The notes: generated from the sequence alone by a model not told the origin. Counted from the stretch's first letter, positions 44,374-53,823 are shown. The stretch is 64,000 nt of DNA from Tsukamurella paurometabola (GCF_900631615.1 NZ_LR131273.1:2046001-2110000); one strand, 5' to 3'. Numbers and translations are program-made.

Positions 44374-45419
44374 CCGGCATCAACGGCGACCTCTGGAGCG
44401 ACCCGAACCGGGACGTGCGCATCGTCGACACGTCACTGCGCGACGGCAGCCACGCGATGGCGCACCAGTTCACCGAGCAGAACGTGCGCGACACCGTGCG
44501 GGCCCTCGACGACGCGGGGGTCTCCCTCATCGAGGTCACCCACGGGGACGGCTTGGGTGGCAGCACCTTCAACTACGGCTTCTCCCTGGTCGACGAGCGC
44601 AAGCTCATCGCCGCCGCGGTCGACGAGGCGCAGCAGGCGAAGATCGCCGTGCTCATGCTCCCGGGGCTCGGCACCGTCGAGGACATCCGGGTGGCGGCCG
44701 ACCTCGGGGCCGGCGCGCTGCGCATCGCGACCCACTGCACCGAGGCGGACGTCTCGATCCAGCACTTCGGTGCCGCACGGGAACTGGGACTGGAGACCGT
44801 CGGCTTCCTCATGCTCTCGCACATGTCCACGCCCGAGGCGCTGGCGAAGCAGGCGCGGATCATGGCGGACGCCGGGTGCCAGTGCGTGTACGTCGTGGAC
44901 TCGGCGGGCGCACTCATCCTGGAGGACGCCGGCGAGCGCGTCGCCGCTCTGGTCGCGGAGCTCGGCGAGGATGCGCAGGTGGGTTACCACGGGCACCAGA
45001 ACCTCAGCTTCGGGGTCGCCAACTCCGTTCTGGCGTACCGTGCCGGCGCGAAGCAGATCGACGGTTCGCTGCTCGCCCTGGGCGCGGGTGCCGGGAACTC
45101 GCCCACGGAGATCCTGTCCGCGGCCTTCGAGCGACTCGGCATCCGTACTGGCACCGACAAGGACGCGCTGATGGCCGCCGCGGAGGATGTGGTGAAGCCG
45201 TACATCACCCGGCTGCCGGTGATGGACCGCAGCTCGATCGTGCAGGGATACGCGGGCGTGTACTCCAGCTTCCTGCTGCACGCGGAGCGCGCGGCCGAAC
45301 GCTACGGGGTTCCGGCGCACGAGATCCTCTACGAGTGCGGTCGCCGCGGTTACGTGGGCGGCCAGGAGGACATGATCATCGCCATCGCCGTGGAGATGTC
45401 GGAGGCGCAGAAGGTCTGA
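44370..45419 (+). CDS. hsaF: HsaF, 4-hydroxy-2-oxohexanoate aldolase
   Basis: The 349-residue aldolase has the DRE-TIM-type motif [15 protein letters not shown] with Arg24-Asp25 near the N-terminus. The metal-binding [15 protein letters not shown] is in the second half. It matches Rv3534c (HsaF), which cleaves 4-hydroxy-2-oxohexanoate into pyruvate and propanal for HsaG. It forms a complex with HsaG and is co-translated with it. The operon ends at a bidirectional hairpin. Confidence 0.88.
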   Translation: MTGINGDLWSDPNRDVRIVDTSLRDGSHAMAHQFTEQNVRDTVRALDDAGVSLIEVTHGDGLGGSTFNYGFSLVDERKLIAAAVDEAQQAKIAVLMLPGLGTVEDIRVAADLGAGALRIATHCTEADVSIQHFGAARELGLETVGFLMLSHMSTPEALAKQARIMADAGCQCVYVVDSAGALILEDAGERVAALVAELGEDAQVGYHGHQNLSFGVANSVLAYRAGAKQIDGSLLALGAGAGNSPTEILSAAFERLGIRTGTDKDALMAAAEDVVKPYITRLPVMDRSSIVQGYAGVYSSFLLHAERAAERYGVPAHEILYECGRRGYVGGQEDMIIAIAVEMSEAQKV

Positions 45420-45426
45420 CGACAGC

Positions 45427-45468
45427 GTCGGCCCGTACCGTCACCTGCGGGTTTCGGTGCGGGCCGAC
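45427..45468. terminator. Bidirectional terminator between hsaF and the ferredoxin gene
   Basis: A 14-bp stem, GTCGGCCCGTACCG with CGGTGCGGGCCGAC (one G-U pair), encloses a 14-base loop in the gap between the convergent operons. Confidence 0.7.
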
Positions 45469-45492
45469 GTCGTCGGGCGGGCGGGAGTGGAG

Positions 45493-45681
45493 TCACTCCT
45501 CGATGCGGATGGCCTGCGTCGGGCACTGGCTGACCGCGTACTCGATGTCCTCGCGGTCGGCGTCGGTCAGGCCCTCGTCGGTGGCCTCCGCGAAGCCCTG
45601 GTCGTTGACCTCGAAGACGTCCGGGCGGATGCCCTCGCACACGCCGAAGCCGGTGCACGCGTCGCCGATGATGATCTTCAT
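45493..45681 (-). CDS. Small 3Fe-4S ferredoxin (FdxD-like)
   Basis: The 62-residue protein has Cys9, Cys15 and Cys53 (CTGFGVC, QCP). The position of the second cluster cysteine is Phe12. That is the pattern of [3Fe-4S] ferredoxins that feed P450s. It resembles Rv3503c (FdxD), which lies beside fadE26 in M. tuberculosis; here it follows hsaE by 21 bases in a KstR-controlled operon. It is a likely electron donor for CYP125 and perhaps for the P450 at 42098. A clear ribosome site, GAGAAGAAC, precedes the ATG. Confidence 0.82.
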   Translation of the reverse strand: MKIIIGDACTGFGVCEGIRPDVFEVNDQGFAEATDEGLTDADREDIEYAVSQCPTQAIRIEE

Positions 45682-45702
45682 GTTCTTCTCCGTTCGGTTC
45701 GG

Positions 45703-46488
45703 TCAGGGGGCGAGGACCGCCGTCACGGAACCCAGGGGGCCCATGTCGGCGACGACGATGTCTCCGGCGCGCACCGGCTCGGCGCGCGTCATCGACCCGG
45801 GCAGCACGACGTGGCCGGGTTCGAGCACGGTGCCGAGCGGGCCGACCGTGTTCGCGAGCCAGACGAGGGCGTTGATCGGCGAACCGAGGACGGCGCCGCC
45901 CGCCCCCGTGCCCACCTGCTCCCCGCTGATCCGGAACGTGCAGCCCACGGTGCGCAGGTCGACGTCCGTCAGGCGTGTGGGCCGGCTGCCCAGGATCACG
46001 CCGCCCGACGACGCGTTGTCGGCCACGGTGTCGACGATCGAGATGTTCCAGTCCTTGATCCGCGAGTCGACCACCTCGAGCGCGGGGACCACGAAGTCGA
46101 CGGCGCGGATCGCGTCCGCCACCGTGACCCCCGGGCCGCGGAGCTCACGGCCGAGGACGAAGGCGATCTCCGGCTCGATCCTGGGCTGCATCCACGACGA
46201 GGTGTCGATCGGCATCTGTTCGACGTGGAACATCGACGCCGTCAGGTGACCGAAATCGGGCTCGAAGACGTTCATCTGGCGCTGCATCGCCGGTGAGGCG
46301 AGCCCCACCTTGTGGCCCTTGACGGCATCGCCCGAGGCCTCCCAGCGACGCACCTGCTCCTGCTGGATCCGGTAGGCGTCGGTGATCGTGGCGTCGGGGT
46401 ACATGCCGATGATCGGGTCGATCGGCGCACACGCGGCGTACGCGCCGAGCAGCGCGTCGGCGGCGGCGGAGACAGCGGAATCGTCCAT
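45703..46488 (-). CDS. hsaE: HsaE, 2-hydroxypenta/hexa-2,4-dienoate hydratase
   Basis: The 261-residue protein is a member of the FAH-like hydratase family (GHKVGLASPAMQRQMNVFEPDFGHLT, QPRIEPEIAFVLGREL, PALEVVDSRIKDW). It matches Rv3536c (HsaE). It hydrates 2-hydroxyhexa-2,4-dienoate, the C6 fragment from ring A/B cleavage, to 4-hydroxy-2-oxohexanoate for HsaF. Unlike the usual hsaE-hsaG-hsaF order, it is on the opposite strand with a ferredoxin. A full KstR box lies 11 bases upstream. Confidence 0.86.
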   Translation of the reverse strand: MDDSAVSAAADALLGAYAACAPIDPIIGMYPDATITDAYRIQQEQVRRWEASGDAVKGHKVGLASPAMQRQMNVFEPDFGHLTASMFHVEQMPIDTSSWMQPRIEPEIAFVLGRELRGPGVTVADAIRAVDFVVPALEVVDSRIKDWNISIVDTVADNASSGGVILGSRPTRLTDVDLRTVGCTFRISGEQVGTGAGGAVLGSPINALVWLANTVGPLGTVLEPGHVVLPGSMTRAEPVRAGDIVVADMGPLGSVTAVLAP

Positions 46489-46498
46489 GCTCGAATAC

Positions 46499-46512
46499 TA
46501 GAACAGGTTTCA
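46499..46512. promoter_or_regulatory. KstR operator upstream of hsaE
   Basis: TAGAACAGGTTTCA matches all fixed positions of the KstR pattern. It is just 11 bases before the hsaE ATG, overlapping the expected promoter. Confidence 0.8.
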
Positions 46513-46532
46513 GTCGAGCGGTGCGGAACGAC

Positions 46533-48623
46533 TCAGGAGCGGGGCAGCCCGAGGAGCTGTTCCGCGGCGACGTTCCGCAGGATCTGCGATGTGCCGCCCG
46601 CGATCGACAGGCAGCGGGACAGCAGGAACTCGTACCGCGGATCGGCCGGATCCTCCGGGCCGGCGACGGCACCGTCGGGCCCGAGGCGGCGCAGGCAGGC
46701 CTCCGCGACGGCCTGACGGTGCTGGACGCCCACGAGTTTGCGCACGCTGGACCCCGCGCCCGGATCCTGCCCGCCGACGCTCGCGATGACGGCGCGCAGG
46801 TCGAGGAGGGTGCAGGAGGCCGCCTCGGCGATCAACCCGCCGAGGGCAGGCAGATCGGGCTCCGGCCCGGGGTCGGCGAGGAGGGCTTCCAGGCGCGCGC
46901 CCAGGCCCGAGCCGCTCATCGCCACCCGCTCGTTGGCGAGGGTGGTGCGAGCCAGGCGCCAGCCGCCGTTCACCTCACCCACGACGCAGTCGTCCGGTAC
47001 GAAGACGTCCTCGAGGAAGACCTCGTTGAACCGCACGTCGCCGGTGATCTCCCGGAGCGGGCGGACGTCGATGCCGTCGGAGAGCATGTCGACGAGGAAG
47101 TAGGTGATGCCCTTGTGCTTCGGCGCATCCGGGTCGGTGCGGGCGAGGCAGATGGCCCAGTCGGCCTCGTGCGCGAGCGAGGTCCACACCTTCTGGCCGG
47201 TCAGCGACCAGCCGCCCTCGACTCGCGTGGCCCGGGTCCGCAACGACGCCAGGTCGGAGCCCGCCTCGGGCTCGCTGAAGAGCTGGCACCAGCTGATCTC
47301 GCCGAGCAGGGTGGGCCAGACGAAGCGTTCGGCCTGTTCCGGCGTGCCGTGCTCCAGGATCGTCGGGGCGGCCCACGCGCCGATCACCAGCGTCGGACGC
47401 TCGACGCCCGCCGCCTCCAGCGCGCCGTCGAGGACCAGTTGTTCGGCGGGGCCGGCGCCGCGTCCGTACGGCGCGTCCCAGTGCGGCACCAGCAGTCCCG
47501 ATTCGGCGAGCGCGCGGCGCTGCTCGCCGGGGCGCAACGCCGCGATCCGCTCGGCCTCCGCGGCGGCGGCTCCGTGGTCCCCCTCCACGTGGAAGTCCAA
47601 TCCGCGGCGCACGCCGCGGAGTGCGAGCTCCGCCGCGCGCGTGCGCCATCCGGGGGTGTCCCCGAGCAGCATCCGCAGTGCCGTCGCGCGCCGCAGGTAC
47701 AGATGCGCGTCGTGTTCGAACGTGAACCCGATACCGCCCAGCACCTGGATCGCGTCCTTGGCGTTCTCCACGGCGGCGTCGAGCGCGCCCGCCGCGGCGA
47801 CCGCGGCCGCCAGGTGGTGCTCCGCGCCGGAGCCGATGGACCGGGCCGCGTCCCACGCCAGCGCCGCGGACTGCTCGGCGCGGCACAGCATGTCGGCCAC
47901 GATCTGCTTGATCGCCTGGAAGGAACCGATGGGCTTTCCGAATTGCACCCGCACCTTCGAGTACTCCGCGGCGGTGCGCAGACTCCACGCGGCCACGCCG
48001 GCGGCCTCCGCGGCGGCGAAGGCCGCGAGGGCGGCACGGGCGTCGTCGGCGGTCAGTCCCGGGACCTCGGTCGCCGCCTCGAACTCCGGTGCGTCCAAGT
48101 GGATCCGGGCGAGGGGGCGCGAGATGTCCAGGCCGGGAAGCGGTTCGACGGTGACGCCCGGATGATCCGGCGGGAGGAGGTGCCAGCCGCCGGCGGGGGA
48201 CTCGATCAGGAGGTGGGACCGCGGGGTCGCGTCGGGGGCGAGGGAGCCGTCGCCGTCGACCACGAGAGCGGCCCGCGCCTCTCCGGCCGCGAGCTCCGCA
48301 CGCAGGGCGCCGAGCCGGTCGGTGCCGCCGAGGTGGCGCTCGAGGAGGACGCCGACGGCGATCGTGCCGCTGATGGGGCCGGGAGCCAGCACGGATGTCG
48401 CCGCCTCGACGGCGGCCGCGGCGTCGTCCGCGGTACCGCCGAACCCGCCGAGGTCCTCGCTGAGAGTGATGCCGAAGACTCCGATGTCCGCCAGCCCCCG
48501 CCACGCCTTCTCGACCGCGCCGGGGTCGCCGGAGCGGACCGCTTCGACGGGGTGCGCTCGGTCCGCCCAGTCGCGGATCGACTCGGCGAGAGCGGTCTGG
48601 ACATCGGTGATCGCGAGGGCCAC
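46533..48623 (-). CDS. fadE34: FadE34 (ChsE3), fused two-domain acyl-CoA dehydrogenase
   Basis: GTG 48623 has AAGGAG upstream, giving 696 residues, close to the 711 of Rv3573c. Two acyl-CoA dehydrogenase modules are fused. The first (about 1-340) has LSEDLGGFGGTADDAAAAVEAATSVLAPGP and KVRVQFGKPIGSFQAIKQIVADM. The second (about 350-696) has LFSEPEAGSDLASLRTRATRV and AGGTSQILRNVAAEQLLGLPRS. It corresponds to ChsE3, a single-chain version of the alpha2beta2 steroid dehydrogenases, acting on the C5 side chain. It follows mce4F by 19 bases and is probably part of the mce4 transcript. Confidence 0.87.
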   Translation of the reverse strand: MALAITDVQTALAESIRDWADRAHPVEAVRSGDPGAVEKAWRGLADIGVFGITLSEDLGGFGGTADDAAAAVEAATSVLAPGPISGTIAVGVLLERHLGGTDRLGALRAELAAGEARAALVVDGDGSLAPDATPRSHLLIESPAGGWHLLPPDHPGVTVEPLPGLDISRPLARIHLDAPEFEAATEVPGLTADDARAALAAFAAAEAAGVAAWSLRTAAEYSKVRVQFGKPIGSFQAIKQIVADMLCRAEQSAALAWDAARSIGSGAEHHLAAAVAAAGALDAAVENAKDAIQVLGGIGFTFEHDAHLYLRRATALRMLLGDTPGWRTRAAELALRGVRRGLDFHVEGDHGAAAAEAERIAALRPGEQRRALAESGLLVPHWDAPYGRGAGPAEQLVLDGALEAAGVERPTLVIGAWAAPTILEHGTPEQAERFVWPTLLGEISWCQLFSEPEAGSDLASLRTRATRVEGGWSLTGQKVWTSLAHEADWAICLARTDPDAPKHKGITYFLVDMLSDGIDVRPLREITGDVRFNEVFLEDVFVPDDCVVGEVNGGWRLARTTLANERVAMSGSGLGARLEALLADPGPEPDLPALGGLIAEAASCTLLDLRAVIASVGGQDPGAGSSVRKLVGVQHRQAVAEACLRRLGPDGAVAGPEDPADPRYEFLLSRCLSIAGGTSQILRNVAAEQLLGLPRS

Positions 48624-48642
48624 GGTTCTCCTTCGGCCCGCG

Positions 48643-49725
48643 TCAGCGGGGCTGCGCGGGGCTGCTGGACGGTGCGGTGCGGCCGGACGGGGCCGCGGGT
48701 TTCGAGCTCGTCGACGGTGTGCCCGAGGGCTTCGCGCCGGAGGGCTTCGCCGAGGACGGGCTCGCGGGACGGGTGTCCGAGGGCGCCATTCGCAGGGTGA
48801 CGGCGCCCGAGCGACCGCGCACCGAGGCCAGGGCCGTGTCGAGCAACTGTCCACCGTTGATGGTGGAGAGCGGCTCGGCGATCGCGCGGACCGACGGGAG
48901 CATCAACTGGGACAGGTACTGCACGCTCGGAGCCGCACCGTCCTCGAAGCCCTGGATGACCTTGAACAGCTCGAGCATGCCGTCCTTGATCACGTTCGGG
49001 TAGTCGCCCTGACTGATGTACGAGACGGAGTGCGGCGCCATCTCGCCGTAGCCCTTGCCGAAGGTGCGCAGCGGCTGGTCGAGGCTGAGCAGCAGCGCGC
49101 CCACGTCGCCGGCACGTGGCGTGATCGAGTTGAACGACTGGAGCAGGTCCTTGATGTCGGGCAGTTGGCGCAGGATCGACGTGGCGGTGAGCACGGCGCC
49201 CGCGTCGATGGTCGGTACCGTCTGCTCACCATCGGGGAGCGCGTCGTCGGCGCGCGCCAGCAGGCGCTGGACCGTCGCGGGGTCGAGCTGCTTCATCAGG
49301 CGTGACAGCGAGGCCGACAGCGCCCCGACGGTGGAGTCGGCGGTGTCCACGACGCCCTCGAGGTGCGCCCCGTCGGGCACGGCGGGACCGTCGCCCTGAG
49401 CGATGGTCAGGTAGGTCTCGCCCAATCCGGAGAGGTTCTGCACCCGGACCTTGGCGCCGGAGGTGATGCGGGTGTCCTTCGCGTAGCGGACCTCCACCTC
49501 GACACGGTCGGCGTCGACGGTCAGCCCGCGCACCGTGCCGACCTCGACGCCGCGGTCGAGGACCCGGGATCCCTCCTGAAGGCCGTTGGCGTCGGTGAGA
49601 CGGATGTACGCGGTGCGGTCGCCCGACGGCGAGAACCACTGCACACCCTGGTTGCCCAGGAGGAGGACGGAGACCACGACCAGCGCGACGAGGCCGAGGG
49701 TCGAGGCGATACCGGAGCGCGTCAT
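48643..49725 (-). CDS. mce4F: Mce4F
   Basis: ATG 49725 gives 360 residues and overlaps the mce4E stop by 4 bases. One N-terminal membrane anchor (ASTLGLVALVVVSVLLLG) is followed by the Mce/MlaD domain (RDRGVEVGTVRGLTV region) and helical segments. The last 50 residues are a low-complexity Ser/Pro/Lys tail with SAKPSGAKPSGTPSTSSKPA, probably extending into the periplasm or cell wall. Mce4A-F form the substrate-binding shaft of the sterol importer. The mce-associated genes usually found next are absent here; fadE34 follows instead. Confidence 0.88.
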   Translation of the reverse strand: MTRSGIASTLGLVALVVVSVLLLGNQGVQWFSPSGDRTAYIRLTDANGLQEGSRVLDRGVEVGTVRGLTVDADRVEVEVRYAKDTRITSGAKVRVQNLSGLGETYLTIAQGDGPAVPDGAHLEGVVDTADSTVGALSASLSRLMKQLDPATVQRLLARADDALPDGEQTVPTIDAGAVLTATSILRQLPDIKDLLQSFNSITPRAGDVGALLLSLDQPLRTFGKGYGEMAPHSVSYISQGDYPNVIKDGMLELFKVIQGFEDGAAPSVQYLSQLMLPSVRAIAEPLSTINGGQLLDTALASVRGRSGAVTLRMAPSDTRPASPSSAKPSGAKPSGTPSTSSKPAAPSGRTAPSSSPAQPR

Positions 49726-50747
49726 CGGGCCTGTCCGATCAGTCGCAGCACCTTGAGCGCGCCGGGCGAGACGTCCTGACCCGCGGTGTTCGTCACCGAG
49801 TCGATCTTGACCACCGGCTTCTGCAGGAACGGGACGAGGTTCTTGTTCACCAGGATCGAGCCGCCGTGGATCGCCGAGCCCAGCGAGACCATGTCGGCGG
49901 TGAGCAACTCGAACAGGTCGGACGACGAGTTCATCAGCGGGATCAGCCAGGAGCCCTGCTGGAGCATGCCGCCCACGGCGGGGAGCAGCACGCCGATGTT
50001 CGACATGAGCTTGCCCTGGTTGGACCAGTACTTCATGTGGTACGGCGAGAGGGTGTCCTTGAAGTTCTTCTCCTGCTTGGCGATCCGGTCGGCCATCTCG
50101 CTCGCGGAGTCGAGCAGCCGGTTCACCTCGGTGGTGTTGGCGCCGATGCCCGTCACGTCGCGGTTGAGTTGCGCGGAGAGCAGGTCGAACTGCGGGCGAT
50201 CCTTCGGCAGAGCGGTGTTCAGTCGGGTGATCGTCTTGCTGACGTCCTGGACCGAGCCGCTGCCGAAGTAGTCGGCGAGGATGGTGAGCGTGCTCTCCAC
50301 GGACCGGGGCGGGCTGGTCTGGCTCAGCGGCAGGACCGCACCGGCGCGCAGCGGCGCCGCCTCGCCGGTGGACTTCTCCGGCGCCTCCAGGCGGACGTAC
50401 GCCTCCCCGAGGAGCGTGTCCTGGAGCACCGAGGCGTGGATGTCCGAGGGGAGCGAAACCGTCTTGTCCACGCGAACCGTGACCGTCGCCGCGTCCTCGC
50501 CGAGGTCGACGGCCTTCACCCGGCCGACGGTCAGGCCACCGAGCGAGATCCGTGCGCCGATGGGCAGGTTGAGCACGTCGGCGAACTGGAGTCGCAGCTC
50601 GTACTGGTCGCCGTCGCTCAGCGGGTTGCGCATGTCCATGTTCGCCGGGCTGACGCCGCAGCCGGCGAGCACGACGGCGGCACCGACGACGATCGCGGCG
50701 GACACGCGGCGCGGGAGCCAGCGCACTGCGCTGCGGGTGCGGGACAT
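49722..50747 (-). CDS. mce4E: Mce4E, lipoprotein subunit
   Basis: ATG 50747 overlaps the mce4D stop, giving 341 residues. A lipobox VVLAGC with Cys30 marks it as a lipoprotein, as in the LprN-type MceE proteins. The Mce domain follows (LPIGARISLGGLTVGRVKAVDLGED), then long helical stretches. It is anchored to the outer face of the membrane by its lipid and takes part in the Mce4 sterol-uptake shaft. Confidence 0.88.
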   Translation of the reverse strand: MSRTRSAVRWLPRRVSAAIVVGAAVVLAGCGVSPANMDMRNPLSDGDQYELRLQFADVLNLPIGARISLGGLTVGRVKAVDLGEDAATVTVRVDKTVSLPSDIHASVLQDTLLGEAYVRLEAPEKSTGEAAPLRAGAVLPLSQTSPPRSVESTLTILADYFGSGSVQDVSKTITRLNTALPKDRPQFDLLSAQLNRDVTGIGANTTEVNRLLDSASEMADRIAKQEKNFKDTLSPYHMKYWSNQGKLMSNIGVLLPAVGGMLQQGSWLIPLMNSSSDLFELLTADMVSLGSAIHGGSILVNKNLVPFLQKPVVKIDSVTNTAGQDVSPGALKVLRLIGQAR

Positions 50748-51829
50748 CAGCGGCCTCCCTGGAACGGCAGTTGGGCGAGGTCGACGGTGGCGGTCTGCGC
50801 CTGACCGGCGACCACCGAGCAGGCGCCCGGTGCCTGCGCATTGATCTGCGCGCACAGGGCGTTCGGGTCGCGCGTGGCGACGGTGGTGACGGGCACGCCC
50901 GCCACCGTCGCGGGGGCCTCGTCGCCGCGGGGGAGGTACGGCGCGATCTGCGATCCGAACACCGGCAGCATGCGGGCGAGCGCCTCGTTGGACTTCACGC
51001 CCGTCGCGGCGAGCTTGACCGCGTCCGCCGCCATCGTGCCGCCGGGGCGGAGGATGTGGCCGTAGCGGCGCATCATGTCGTCGCCGACGAGGAAGAACAC
51101 GGGCAGGGTCTGGAAGATCTCGGACACCGCCGGGAAGGTCACCTTGCCGTACTGGTCGAGGACGTTCCCGACGTGCTGCAGGGTGAGCAGGAGCTCGCCC
51201 CACTGCTGGTCCATGCTCTGCATCAGCGGCCGGACGTTGCTCACCACGGTGGTCACGTCGCCGAGGAAGCCCGCCGGATCGCTCAGCAGGGTGGACAGAT
51301 TCGTCAGTGAACGCGCCGCCTGCGGCGGCACGGACGGACCGACCTCGGTGTCGAGCCGGGTCAGCAGCTTCCCGAGGTCGGCCGAGGCGCCGCCCTCGGT
51401 GACCGAGTCGACGAGGCGGGTCGCCGCGGACGTCGTCTCGGAGATCGACTTCGGGGTCGCCGAGTTCTCCCGGGAGATGCACGTGCCGGGTTTCAGTGTC
51501 GCCCCCGAGGAGTAGTTCCCCACGAGCTCGAGAGAGCGGTCCGCGAGGATCGACGTCGACCGGGTCACCGCCTTCACCGTGGCGGGCAGCGTGCGGCCGG
51601 AGACGTCGAAGGTGACCTTCACGCCGTCGCCGGACGGCTCGACGGTCCGGACGGAGCCGATCTTCACACCCATCTGGGTCACGTCGTTGTCGGGGTACAG
51701 GCCGATCCCGTCCGCGAGGTACGCGCACTGGGTGCTGGACGCGGCGGCGGCCGTGCCGACCGTGGAGGGGACGAGCGGCGCCGTGAGCACGGCGACCGCG
51801 GCGAGCAGGGAGATCCTCGCGGGGCGCAT
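50747..51829 (-). CDS. mce4D: Mce4D
   Basis: The 360-residue protein starts with a hydrophobic anchor (SLLAAVAVLTAPLVPSTVG) and the Mce domain (YPDNDVTQMGVKIGSVRTVEPSGDGVKVTFDVSG). The C-terminal part has two cysteines (NALCAQI, GACSVV). It shares its terminal bases with mce4C and mce4E (1-base overlaps), so it sits in a tightly coupled operon. It is a structural subunit of the Mce4 importer. Confidence 0.88.
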   Translation of the reverse strand: MRPARISLLAAVAVLTAPLVPSTVGTAAAASSTQCAYLADGIGLYPDNDVTQMGVKIGSVRTVEPSGDGVKVTFDVSGRTLPATVKAVTRSTSILADRSLELVGNYSSGATLKPGTCISRENSATPKSISETTSAATRLVDSVTEGGASADLGKLLTRLDTEVGPSVPPQAARSLTNLSTLLSDPAGFLGDVTTVVSNVRPLMQSMDQQWGELLLTLQHVGNVLDQYGKVTFPAVSEIFQTLPVFFLVGDDMMRRYGHILRPGGTMAADAVKLAATGVKSNEALARMLPVFGSQIAPYLPRGDEAPATVAGVPVTTVATRDPNALCAQINAQAPGACSVVAGQAQTATVDLAQLPFQGGR

Positions 51830-52821
51830 CAGCAGCTCACCGTCGCCGTCGGGAAGCAGAGGCGGCTCGCGAGCACCGTGTCGGGCGACATCGGCTTCCC
51901 CTGCTTCTCCAGGCTCGCCTGCATGGTGTCGATCGCCTTCTGCAGCTCGCCGATCATGGCGGGGATCGTCACGTCGGTCGTCTTCAACGCGGTCTCCATC
52001 TTCGCGAAGGCATCGCCGAGGGTGTCGCGGTACTTCCAGTACAGATCGAGGAAGGGCTTGATCTTGCCGAACATCCCGGCGAGCCCCTGGTATGCGATGC
52101 CGAAGTTGGCGGCGGTCTGGTCCAGCGTGACGATCGCCAGCGACGCCTTGTGGATCATGTTCATGATCGTCTCGCGCTGCTCGGCGAAGCCCGTCGCGTA
52201 CTGGGTGCTGATGTTGATGATGCGGCCGATCTGGTCGCGCTGCTCCGTGAGCTGGCCGACCAGGGAGTTCACTCCCTCGACGATGTTGTCGACGGAGCCG
52301 GGGTTCGAGTCGAGGCCCGTGCTCAGCGCCTTGATCGACGACGCGAGCTGCGTGCGGTCGACGGGTTCGAGCTTCTCCGGAGTGTCCTGCAGCAGGTCGC
52401 CGATGCTGTACGGCAGGCTCACCCGGTTCCGGGGGATCGGCTTGTCGCCCAGGGCAGCCCGGCCCGCGGAGGTGACCGCCACGTAGAAGCCGCCGGCGAC
52501 GGTGAGCATGCGCACGGCGACGGAGGTCTGGTCCCCGACGAAGACCGAATCGTCGATGCGCGCGGTCACCTGCACGTCGTCCTTGCGGAGGTCGACGGCG
52601 GAGACGGAGCCGATGCGCACGCCCGAGGCGCGCACCTCCACGCCGGGTTTGATGAGCGCCGCGTCCTGGGTGACGAAGGTCAGCTCCTTCTGGCCCGGCG
52701 GGCGCAGATACACGAAAGCCAGTGCGGCCGTGATGAGCAGCGCGACCGCGACGGCGATCGCACCGAGCTTGGTGCTGCGATTGACGAGTCCGCGCCAGGG
52801 CGGACGTCCGGTGAAGATCAT
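51829..52821 (-). CDS. mce4C: Mce4C
   Basis: ATG 52821 makes a 4-base overlap with the mce4B stop (ATG 52830 is the longer option), giving 330 residues. The N-terminal helix is KLGAIAVAVALLITAALAFVYL, followed by the Mce domain (ALIKPGVEVRASGVRIGSVSAVDLRKD) and helical coils. The end has paired cysteines (RLCFPTATVSC). It forms part of the Mce4 shaft. Confidence 0.88.
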   Translation of the reverse strand: MIFTGRPPWRGLVNRSTKLGAIAVAVALLITAALAFVYLRPPGQKELTFVTQDAALIKPGVEVRASGVRIGSVSAVDLRKDDVQVTARIDDSVFVGDQTSVAVRMLTVAGGFYVAVTSAGRAALGDKPIPRNRVSLPYSIGDLLQDTPEKLEPVDRTQLASSIKALSTGLDSNPGSVDNIVEGVNSLVGQLTEQRDQIGRIINISTQYATGFAEQRETIMNMIHKASLAIVTLDQTAANFGIAYQGLAGMFGKIKPFLDLYWKYRDTLGDAFAKMETALKTTDVTIPAMIGELQKAIDTMQASLEKQGKPMSPDTVLASRLCFPTATVSC

Positions 52822-53822
52822 TTCAGGCACACCGTCACATTCGTACCGCCGGTCAGCACGGTCACCTTGTTCGGAAGCTGCGCCGCGCCCTTCGAGCAGG
52901 GCGTGGGCGGGGCGCCGAGGAGTGCCGCGACACCGGTGAACAGGCCGGGAAGCTTGCCCATCGCCTGCACCGCGGCACCCGGGTCCTGGAAGGCGGTGCG
53001 CATCAACTTCTCCACATCGAGGTCCTTGGACAGGCCGAGTGCGGTGAGCACCCGGTTGGTCGCGGCACCGAAACCGGGGCCGTAGGTGGCGGTGCGCCGG
53101 AACTCGTCGAGGTTCTCGAGCACCTTCGTCAGCAGCAGGTCGAAGTTGAGGATGAACTCCACGACCTGCGGCGAGTAGTCGTTGATCATGTTGGCGACGC
53201 GGGTGACGTTGTCGATCAGCGTCTTGATGACGGTCTGCCGGTCGGCCAGGTTCGCCGTGATTCGGTCGATCGCGCCGAACGTCTGCGCCGCCGTCGTGTC
53301 GTCGCCCTGCAACAGCCCCAGCAGATTCCGGGTCAGCTCGTTGACGTCCTCCGGGCTGAGTGTGCGCAGCACCGGCGCGAGGCCGTTGAACAGGGTGGTG
53401 ATGTCGAACGACGGGGTGGTGCGCGACATCGGGATCGACGTGGTGGGCGTGCCGCCGGACGAGCTCCCGGGTTGGATCTCGATGAACCGCTCGCCGGTCA
53501 GGTTCCGGTACTTGACCGCGAGCCGGGTGGTCGACGTGACCGGGTGATCCTTCTGCGCGGAGAATCCGACGACGGCCTCGTTGCCGTTCCCGTCCGCGGT
53601 GCCGCGCACGTCCACGGCCGTGACCTTCCCGATGAGCACGCCACGCAGCCGCACGTCGCTACCGACTCGCAGACCGGAGGCGTCGGACAGGTGCGCCTCG
53701 TAGTCGCGGGTCTCCCCGCCGGCCGGGTTGCGCAGCGCCGCGAAGATGCCCAGCGCTATGACCAGGGTGATGACCAGGGCGATGGCCAGCGTGATGGTGG
53801 CCCGGGTGTTGGTGGCGCGCAT
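52818..53822 (-). CDS. mce4B: Mce4B
   Basis: The 334-residue subunit has an N-terminal helix (TLAIALVITLVIALGIFAAL) and the Mce domain (SDASGLRVGSDVRLRGVLIGKVTAVDV) with a TGERFIEIQPG segment. The conserved helical region around GPGFGAATNRVLTALGLS follows. One base separates it from mce4A, and it overlaps mce4C by 4 bases. It belongs to the Mce4 shaft. Confidence 0.89.
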   Translation of the reverse strand: MRATNTRATITLAIALVITLVIALGIFAALRNPAGGETRDYEAHLSDASGLRVGSDVRLRGVLIGKVTAVDVRGTADGNGNEAVVGFSAQKDHPVTSTTRLAVKYRNLTGERFIEIQPGSSSGGTPTTSIPMSRTTPSFDITTLFNGLAPVLRTLSPEDVNELTRNLLGLLQGDDTTAAQTFGAIDRITANLADRQTVIKTLIDNVTRVANMINDYSPQVVEFILNFDLLLTKVLENLDEFRRTATYGPGFGAATNRVLTALGLSKDLDVEKLMRTAFQDPGAAVQAMGKLPGLFTGVAALLGAPPTPCSKGAAQLPNKVTVLTGGTNVTVCLK

Positions 53823-53823
53823 G

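Noticed and set aside
46521-48800. 759-codon open frame opposite fadE34
   Set aside because: It is the complement of a well-conserved two-domain dehydrogenase and has no recognisable motif.
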